64,000 bases of DNA from the NCBI GenBank assembly GCA_008508345.1, contig QNGE01001017.1, positions 62,001-126,000 on the forward strand. Direction: 5' to 3'. The position numbers and the translations under genes were made by a program. The notes under the pieces were generated by a model. That model was given only the letters and a program-made list of their open reading frames with translations, was not told the origin of the DNA and did not search any database. This DNA is from Paragonimus westermani (lineage: Eukaryota > Platyhelminthes > Trematoda > Plagiorchiida > Troglotrematidae). Positions 1 to 64,000 of the stretch are shown piece by piece (within the stretch, counting starts at the first letter, position 1; the number at the start of each line of letters is the position of its first letter).

Positions 1-3000
1 ACTGATGAACATCGTGCTGGATACCAGAATAATAGATAAGTAAGCAAATGAGTCCGAATGTTAGAAATCTGAGTACCAGGTGTGGTTACGAATCTCAGAC
101 AGTAGGGCGGGTACTGCCTGAAAATATGTGTTTCCTGTTGGCTTTAGTTTAGCGGAATCCCATATTTTTCACAACCGGGTAACCCACAAATTTACCTGTC
201 TGATTTTTATAATCTCCAGCATTCCTCAACTAGACACCGAGCATCATAAAAATATCACAAATAGTGGCTCAACCATTAAAGAAATTACAAAACAACATGC
301 TCATCAGCAGCGTCAGGAGAAAGATGTATCATCGCTGTATGCCTGACACGTTCCTGTATGAAAAACAACCTCAATCAGTATACGTATGCCAAGAACGCCA
401 TCAAAGTACCCTCAGTTTATGCCATTCCAGGAAAGTCCTATATGTCAGAAAGCAGAAGAAAATCCTGGTAAGAGATCTAACTCACTGCGTATCCGTGTTT
501 AATAACTAAAAATGACAGTTTTGCCTGCATCAAGGATGGAAAGCGACCGAATCTCCAAAGATTGCTGTATGGAGGATCAGTTCTTGATTCAAACCAACCG
601 GAACCCCAAATTTAGGCTTCAGGAATGTCTGTGTAATACGAAGACTGCTAGAATCCATACAACATGAGAAGTTATGAAGGCAAATCGCACTGAGTAGATA
701 CAGGTTGCAAAAGCAGACGCATTGGCAATAGTAGCCAACTGAAGTGAGGTAAGCCGCAGGAGAAGAAAAGAGTCAAGATGATGCAAAGAAAACGAAAGCG
801 AAAATTCAGGGAAACATGACATTTAAAATGATGCTGCCTATCGAGGAAGGGGTATTCAGCATGCACAAACTGTGTAGAAATTACACATAAGAATGTTTAT
901 TCTCTTTAGGGGGGGTGCAAACGGGTTACCGCCATGGTCGAACTGTGACACTCACGTCAGTAAAAATATGTGCACAAACTCACACCCGCAACAAAACTCT
1001 ACGATGACCCACCACTCTACGGATAACTTCGTTACCTAAGCCCTCAGACGAACAGTTTTTCATTCTCAACTTACTGGGATCATAAGAAATCATACGTGAG
1101 GAATTGACTGATACCAGTCTATGATTCATACAGTGGGGGAAAATGTAGGGGGAGCCTTGACAACGAGTTCTAATCGCATAAGTTCAAAGTATGAAAGCAA
1201 AAGTTTAAGTTTCTATCACAATCTTTGGTCGTATCCAGCAACTTTTTCGGAAAAGAGGCTGTCAAACAACTGTTTCGCCACGATATCATTTAGTGACCTC
1301 GTTGAAAGAACATAAAAATAGGCACCACATGAAGTAACGCGGCCGTATTGTTTATGTAGCGTTGGACAGCCAGTTATGTCCACTGCGGTCTACGTAAAAA
1401 AAGCAGTAGTGATAAGTAGTATGACCAATTTCGCAATTTTGAAGAGACCTAATTGCGTAAAACCTGGGTTTTATAGCTCAGCTGTTGAAATGTCTGCGAC
1501 GTTTGAGCACTCTGTTTCTGGAGCTGGTTCGAATCCTGTCAGAGCCCAGATTTTTGGCAGTGGGGTTCTTCCTAAAAAAACGAAGTTATTCATCTCAGGA
1601 AATACGCCCGTAACATTGGCAAATTCCAGGGTTATTCTTCAAACGACAGAAAGTAGCTCTGATGGCATTAGCAACATAGCTGGCATTTGCAGTAATGTAA
1701 ACCTTGAATAAAAATAGCTGAAGACAATGAAAAATCTCACGGTGCAGAGAGAGGCCATCTAATCCAGTTGGAATTTTGTGGCAAATGCCACTAGCAACGG
1801 GCGCGATAACAACTCATATATTCATATCGGTCAGTCGTGTTTACCGGATATTATCTGGTTCATATATCAGCGATATTTAGGTGAACAGTGATACTCCATA
1901 ACGAGTGGAGGAAAAAGCGTATTGCACACAAAGACGTATACCGTAAACATAAGACTTGAAAAGAGTAAAGAACAGGCACATGAATACTAAAATACCAAAT
2001 GTTTTGAGAAAGCCGGACAACCACTTTTAAGTTAAACTTATCAATCGCATAATGCGGGTTCAACAGAACCTCCAAAAATTGACGAAAGAACGTCGGAGAA
2101 TGGTTTCCAATCGATCGATATTAGTAACACTAAGTTATTTGACGGCATGAACAATATACGTACGATTGGTGAGCGGTATAGTGAATTTGTTATTTGTAGA
2201 GCGACCTATCAGGGTGAAATGCGGACTACGGCTGAATTTGAACCAGTGACTGAAATCAAATGACACTACACGGAACGGGTTTCATTACCTGAACTAGGGG
2301 GACATATCGAGAGCTATGAAAGTTCACAAAAGGACTCCACGTTACTGTATAACAAGTGGTGAATATGATGAATAAGGGACCGCGTTATAATAATTTCCGA
2401 GTATCTGATCACTTCTGAATTTAGGTAAATATAACATAACTTACTTGAATTGAATAGCCCAGATTCTGACGCCAAAACAGGCGTCATGTAAAATCAAGTG
2501 TGAACAAGAACAAGTTACTGGAATAAGTAGTATGAATTCAAAGCGAACGACTTCGTATACACACGGGATCAGAAAATCTCCTCCAATCAAGTCTAATTTG
2601 ACGTCATTACTAAGGTGTATATGATTTGTTTCCTTCTGAAGGCATTAACAACAAAGGAAGACACCGATCTAAACGGACAACTGGTCGGTCGGTACCCAAC
2701 TCAAACCACAAATTGTTTTGATGTGAGATCATGATGTGGACGAGGTGATCACTGAAACATGCGGTTTCTGACATTCGAAAGGTGAGTGGCAAAGGCCCGA
2801 CAAGATGGACTGAATGCTGTCACCAAGTTGCTAACTAGGAGGCTTTTTTCTGAGTATATCATCAAATAAAGATGCCCAACAAAAAAGTTAGACCGCTGTT
2901 GAGAACAATGGGCGGTGATGTGAACTCAGGCTTCGCCAGTGGCATTAGTATTCAGGACCCATATAGGTATTTTCACCTGAACTTAACGACAGTGGTCAAA

Positions 3001-4917
3001 GATGCCGGTGAAAGTGTGGCTCCACAGTAAGCAACAATCACATTCATAAAGACCGCTGGGTTACAGCTCCTATCATAGCCAACAATTTCACCAGATTTAG
3101 ACTTCACTGGGAGTGTGTGTGATCACTCAGGCAAAAACGTCAACTGGTTGGTACCGCTGTCCACTCTAAAAACCTTAAACATCTTTTCCACGAAGACATA
3201 GAACGAGATACCCACTACATCTGCGAACCATTTGATCGAGCTCGTGCCTGAGGGGTTGTTGAGATAACCGCAGCAAGTGGCGAATCATAAGGTACCACGT
3301 GTGAACTGCAGTGACATGTTTATCTATCACGATATAACTCTTTTCAGTTCGCTGTACGCATTCATTCGATACCTGAAAACTAAAAATGAGAGACACTACA
3401 AAACTTAAAATAATAGCTGTTTACTGGACGTAAATGGAACGAGTCGTTTCATGTGACTGTATGTAAACACTGTTACAACGATTTTTCTTCAAACCTTTTA
3501 AAAACCGTTTTGGACCATTGTTAAGTCTGTTCGATGCGTAGGTGTAATGCACTCCCTACAAATACTTTCAACAAAAGTAATCGCGAGATTTTTGCTGAAA
3601 TATGTCAACTAAAATTGTTCCATCTTAGGTTTTTTGGATCCTAGTTAGTCAACCTAGTTAAGATGGTGTTTAGCAGTATCTTAACCTCTGTAGGGGAGGC
3701 AGCCCCAGCAGAATGCGACAACAACAATGTCAGACGTTGGGCTTCAGGAAATCCTCATGCTACATCACACGACGTCATCTAATGTGGATTTTTGCCTGAG
3801 CATAAGTACTGAAGCACAGCCAATCGGCCCAGGGAACAGAGAATGATAAAAACAAACCACCATTAAACAGAAGAAAGCCGTAGCGTCCAAGGTTAAACTG
3901 ATCTTCATGCCTAGAAAATTAACCGGACTAAAGGTCTGTGCACGTGGCATCAATAATGAAAATTTTCAAGGGTACATATAAGGTCACAGAAGTCCGTTCA
4001 AATGCATGGAATATATTAGGATCGAAACAAAACAGATTCATTGGGAAGAATAAAAATGACATGGGTAGCGCGTTGCCACCTCTATGAAATCATCGGGTCA
4101 CATCTTCGATTGATTAGGCGATAGGAAAATATGACTGTGCGCTGAATATGGTTTAGATTTGATGAAGACGCCAGTAAAAAAGGTGAATTCCAGCTGTGAA
4201 CTGTTAAATCACCTTCATACGATAACGTCTGATTCTACATTACTGAAACATCCGCTGAGACTAAGATAACGATTGAGACTTCAAGGTATCACGATCATCC
4301 TGTCCGAAGTTAGTTCCGTCATGTATTACCAATTCAATTCTACTAGGCTACAGCACTCCATATTAAATCGCACAACCTCTGACATCTCAAATGACTGAAG
4401 ATGTGGGAGAAGTATAGCATGTTTGTGCGGTTCAACTGTCCACATTTAATGTCTTCGAAATTCACTAGCTGGATGGCTCGTATCTCCAAAGCCTGTCAGC
4501 TTGTCAAAATTGATCGGTACAAACGGTGATTACGATCCCGACAATAATGTCAACCAACGAAAGCCCGGAAACACGTTTCCTCGCGTGATCAACGCTTACA
4601 GTAGCTGTGTTGGCCTAAAACCTAACCGGTATTCTATACTATTCAGCTCCTCCCTGAAAGCTTTGTTTTTTTGTAAGCTCGAAATACCTGGTCGTCAAGC
4701 CGCAATAAATCACGTGAGGAGAAGTCTCATTAACGTGTACATGTTGACAATCTGACTAAACTCGTTAGGTCCTACCGGCTAATTATGAAGTGTGCAACGA
4801 GTTGCCGCTGACACTGAACTGAATTTCGATAAGGCTTCGAAAATGATGCACTAGTGAAAATCGCAAACACAATAAGTCGCACATGCGTGTGTAGAAAAAA
4901 CGAGACCCGAAGCTCAC
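1..4917 (-). other. Liprin intron downstream of SAM2 (incomplete)
   Basis: Begins with GTGAGC at 4917. I searched the minus strand for the SAM3 signature (a Trp-rich start and a conserved Asp-Arg-Val) and did not find it. The intron therefore most likely runs out of the window. One tRNA-like sequence is present at 1466-1548. Confidence 0.75.
1466..1548 (+). repeat. tRNA-like sequence (pseudo-tRNA or SINE head)
   Basis: It has an A-box-like TATAGCTCAGCTGTTGA at 1472-1488 and a B box GGTTCGAATCC at 1526-1536. The seven bases GGGTTTT at 1466 can pair fully with AGAGCCC at 1541-1547 if G-U pairs are allowed, leaving an A discriminator. However, the D stem does not form, the T stem has a mismatch and there is one extra base before the acceptor strand. 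It is more likely a decayed tRNA-derived sequence than a working tRNA. Confidence 0.45.
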
Positions 4918-60308
<55,391 letters not shown>

Positions 60309-61099
60309 CTAGACAAGGGGTCAACATAAGTGATGATTAGTATAGAATTGAAGAAGAACACGAACTGAAGCCGGTTTAATCATTCGTACCAGATGTCATA
60401 TGTTTGGCACCTATCTTGGCGCAGAATTTCCGGGCAAGTCAGAAATATTGGGAAATAAGAATATCCAAATCTTGAATATACAGTTAACAAAAGATTTGTA
60501 AAACGATGTGAGTTATGCGTGGCTAAGACATCAGTGTCTGGTAGTAGGGTGGAACTCGTGACAGTATTAAAGCTGTCTTTGGAAGCTGCAACATTTTTTA
60601 GGAATAAGTGGCGAATGGCACACACACGCACACACGGACCTGATGCACCAATCAGTCGCTACGAATAAGTGTTTGTCTCATTCGCTCACACAATCCGACC
60701 GGACTGGCTATTCGGTTGAAAAGTGTTTACAACAAAGTTAAGCTAAAGTATAACCTTGAGAGAACCAAGCGAAGCACCAGTTTTAAACACTGTTTCAGAT
60801 GAACTCAAGTCTGTAAGAGCAAAAGCATACGAATCGAAACAGTGTAATCTGTCGGCGAGGTTAGAACAGTAGAAGGTACCGCAGCTGCTGAAAAGTAACA
60901 ACCCACCTTAGTACACCATTCATTGGACGGAGAGAGTAAAACACGTGTGGATTTCGGACATTATGCAGCATCTACAAACAGTATAGCGATTGTCGTCAGA
61001 GGTCAATATATGATTCAACATCAATGAGAACTATCAGACGGTTACGTGTGAGTGACTCCCGCTACGAAATTTGTATGGACGCGAATGCGTACCCGGTGC

Positions 61100-61500
61100 T
61101 GTGCCGCTTAACCCGATCCGAACAAGAGGAGATAATACCACAGTCAAGCATCAGCCTAGCTGGGGGGAATTAGTATCGACTGATGTGCATTTAATCAGAG
61201 TGTCTTCTGCGTCGATTACACGGTGGAAAATATTCGTAGCCCAGAAGGGATTTACTGATTTGGCCCAATTGGCAAAAGCGCTATTGGCAATATCATTTGA
61301 CACTCCCAGTGCTCGTTGGCCTTCGGGTGTTTTTCAGTCAACCGAAACTGAAGTCTCATGTTACCAGTTTATTGGAACACCAAAAAACGTCTGAAATGGA
61401 TGAACTTTGTCCAGCAAATTGGGATCTATCCCTAATTAGAGAGCTGACAGCATTGTCGCAGAAACTCTGGATTATAAAAGCCAACCCGAATGATTGAGTT
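61100..61500 (+). mobile_element. Possible hAT transposase C-terminal remnant
   Basis: A frame at 61071-61394 includes ITRWKIFVAQKGFTDLAQLA followed by KALLAIS. This resembles the hAT dimerisation domain pattern W..H...FP.LA.LA..LL.IP.TSA.SERVFS. The expected ERVFS continuation appears only after a frame change (LRVFFSQPKLKS, then KTSEMDELCPANWD). The match is short and imperfect, so this is a tentative call. It could be chance in an intron. Confidence 0.4.
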
Positions 61501-62169
61501 GTGGTAAACAGACTAAACTCCGAAAAGAATCCAGGTCTTGTGTGACATTAATCAAAGCAGCAACCCGATTTCTGTTGCGTTCAAAGTGCTTGCCATTATC
61601 GTGTACATTAGAATAGATGTGACACGGGAACAGCATATTGTGAGTAGGAGATTGGGTTGTGCATTGGCAAAGGAAGCAGTGATCACACTTCCACGTTTCG
61701 TGAGGGGTTGAAACACTGTCACTCATACAGATAACTGATGAATGATGTCATTTTATATATCACAGGGGATTGTGAATCAGTCGATAGGGTTACACTTTCG
61801 AAATATCTATCAAGAAATCAAACAAAATGTATGATACCATCCTGGAAACAATCTGCTGTCAGACATAAAGTCGGATTTAGTTTATGACCGCTTGTCGCCA
61901 ACGTTTAGCGTCTCAAGCGGCGTGCGATGGAGGTGCTCAATCTCACTATTCCTATACATCTTTTCGTTCGAACAGATGATAGAGAGCACTGGGATGAGGT
62001 ATGAAGATATAGGTACGGAAATTCTCCCAGGTAAAAGACTTTAAAACAACTTTTTCCTTCGATGAACTTGTATAGAACAGTGTGAAGACCCAATTCATGT
62101 GATGCTCTCCGGAGTAAGCTTTCTTACATTCTGAACACATGCGGAAATGCAACCAATTTTAAACGACGA

Positions 62170-63663
62170 TATATGGTGTAATCTCGGTCAAACATTGCAA
62201 GAAGATGAAGACAATGGGCACACGTACGCCGCATATGTGTGGACTACCCAAAACCCACAAACCCAATATCCCACTGCGACCCATTATGTTCATGTGCTAC
62301 GCATCTCAGTATAAGCTAGCCCACTGGTTGGCTGAGTTGTTTGAACCAATCAGAAGACAATTCAGTAAGTACAGTCTGAAGGACAGTTTCAAAGTTGTTA
62401 ATTGTATTGATGGTTTAAATGTCTGAGATGAACGGATGTGATCAGTTGATGTGAAGTCTCTGTTTACTAACATTCCGTTCCACGAAGCAGTTGATAACAT
62501 TTGCGAATTTATTGTGAGTAGCCGCGTGCTCTTTCCGATCTCCGTGCGTGAACCGAAATCACTGCTACTTTTGTGTACACATAATGTAAAGTTCAATTTC
62601 CAGACGTACAGCTTTCGGCAAGTGGGCGGGGTTACAATCGCCAAAACGCTGGGTCTAATCCTACCGGATTTTCCCATGGCCAACGTAGAATGCTTATTAT
62701 ATGAAAGCTTCACAAAACTGTTGTTGTATAAACGCAACGTAGATGATAGTGTGGCCATTTTTGAGAGTTCCAGTTACTCAGATATACTATTCCCGAAGTT
62801 GAACCAAGTTCATCCTAATCTAAAACTGACGAGAGAGAACGAAGTGAATGACTGTTTTCTGTAACTGGACATTCTAGTCGCCCGAAGATCAGATAACACG
62901 GTAGGTAGATCCGACTACAGGAAGCCTACTTGCACAAGACGGTAGTGCCATTTCGAAAGTTTCCGTCCGGTGCATTATAACAGAAGCTTAGTAAGAATGC
63001 TTTTTAAGAGAGCGCGAAAAATTTGCACCAAAGACAATCTACACCTAGAGTCAAGTTTACCGACGGACACTCTGCAGGTCAACAGGTACCCCTTGCAATT
63101 TCTTAGGAAGTACAGCAGAGCTATTGAACTAATAGTAGAATTAACAACGGTACCGAAGGGGGCAATGTATTTAGAACTCCCGTTTCTAGGGGAGGATGAG
63201 GAAGCGTCCAACGGTCGCTGTATCTGGAACCTATGACACCACAAAACTGTGTATAGTATAGCGAACAAGAACTCTGCCAGTCTGTTTGGTCACGAGCTAA
63301 CAGTCTACTTCTGTCACATTCCACTGTCTATACAAGTACTCGTGTAGCTGTAGTATGGGCTGCATAAGGAGGATAAACCGATAGCCAGCTGCTCGTACTC
63401 AGGAGCATCTTCACAAATGGCTCGAGGCTCAGCTAGAAACGCTAGGCGCCTGGATGGATACCGATGGATGGCACCCAGCATCATCAGTTGGAAAGCACAT
63501 AATCCAAACAGGACACAGATTCAAGGTTCCTAAGGCATTTTGGGTGATTTTCCGGAGTAACCGGAAGAGCACATTCCAGTTTTCTGAGGCTTTGGCTATT
63601 AAATCACACAGTTCCCTTCCTGTGCGTCCAAAACAATTTGCGTTGACACTGTGGTTACTCTGA
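62170..63663 (+). mobile_element. Penelope-like element remnant with GIY-YIG tail region
   Basis: The plus strand at 62205 reads GTRTPHMCGLPKTHKPNIPL then RPIMF. This is the diagnostic Penelope-like reverse transcriptase block (YGLPKIHKP..PLRPI). Then come SLKDSFKVVNCIDG, SVDVKSLFTNIPFHEAVDN, NVDD at 62736-62747 in the catalytic position, and LDILVARRSDN with YRKPTC. Near 63395-63663 an open frame gives SSVGKHIIQTGHRF, FWVIFRSNRKSTFQFSEALA and RPKQFALTL, which correspond to the C-terminal part of the GIY-YIG endonuclease module of these elements. Several stops and frameshifts are present. The 5' part is missing or unrecognised. Confidence 0.85.
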
Positions 63664-64000
63664 TGGTCGGCATTCCCAAAATTTTCATTTTAAGTTTTTA
63701 CGTTCGTCTATGTATTCACTTAAGCCATGACTTCCGCTCATTGGAATTTTGACTCGTTTAAAATTATTTACATGCCTACGTGTGACCAGAATGTACGAAG
63801 TGTTATTCCGGAGATTAAGATTAAGACTAACCACATTGCGTTGCATAAAACTGTTGGTATGAGCTTTCTGATTTCTAGGCGCAGAGCACTGTTGGAATAC
63901 TGGTAAGCATTCGCACCTAATCTCCCCTTTATACAGTGGTGCCAACGGGTTGTATGATGTGGTCACAAGTCACACAGCTAGACTCGAATGAAGTATGCCA

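Larger units (their letters stand above)
60309..64000 (-). other. Intron or 5' region upstream of the first visible liprin exon
   Basis: No liprin coiled-coil exon was recognised here, although the family needs several hundred residues upstream, so this is read as intron. It contains transposon remnants on the opposite strand (about 61.1-61.5 kb and 62.17-63.66 kb). The rest shows no supported feature. Confidence 0.7.

Overview
This is a eukaryotic window dominated by one gene. The minus strand carries thirteen coding exons of a liprin-alpha (PPFIA / SYD-2 family) active-zone scaffold, from 60308 down to 4918. The exons have recognisable splice sites, and all twelve internal junctions keep the reading phase. 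Both ends of the gene lie outside the window: the N-terminal coiled coils are above 60308, and the third SAM domain and stop codon are below 4918. The organism is most likely a digenean fluke. This is inferred from long introns (0.39 to 9.8 kb), the style of the degraded non-LTR and Penelope-like retroelements, tRNA-derived SINEs, and a liprin that matches the animal family but is heavily expanded. The species cannot be named from sequence alone.

Layout, read in the direction of the gene (high to low coordinates). 60309-64000 is intron and holds plus-strand remnants of a Penelope-like element with a GIY-YIG tail and a possible hAT transposase. Exons at 60132-60308, 56171-56527 and 49284-49500 encode the conserved coiled coil. 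Exons at 40537-40652, 35005-35226 and 24676-25161 encode the central region, including the conserved motif ending in LQEQLDAIN. Exons at 21078-21395, 15049-15299, 11188-11553 and 9941-10797 encode a long, Gln/Ser/Pro-rich linker much larger than in vertebrate liprins. Exons at 8332-8609 and 7095-7297 encode SAM1, and 4918-5195 encodes SAM2.

The introns make up about 94% of the window. They hold at least four remnants of one RTE-like retrotransposon family (16.4-17.7, 45.4-46.2, 46.2-47.1 and about 55.8 kb). Two of these are about 98% identical and share the same internal deletion and stop codons. A nearly full-length but dead CR1/Jockey-like element lies at 30-33 kb. A SINE family occurs near 44.3, 51.4-52.1 and 58.9-59.1 kb, and a different tRNA-like sequence lies near 55.3 kb. 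Most recognisable protein-coding element remnants lie antisense to the host gene.

No second host gene, CRISPR array, operon or other prokaryotic feature is visible. The observations most worth following are the expanded linker with its phase-symmetric exons, and the duplicated deletion derivative of the RTE-like element.
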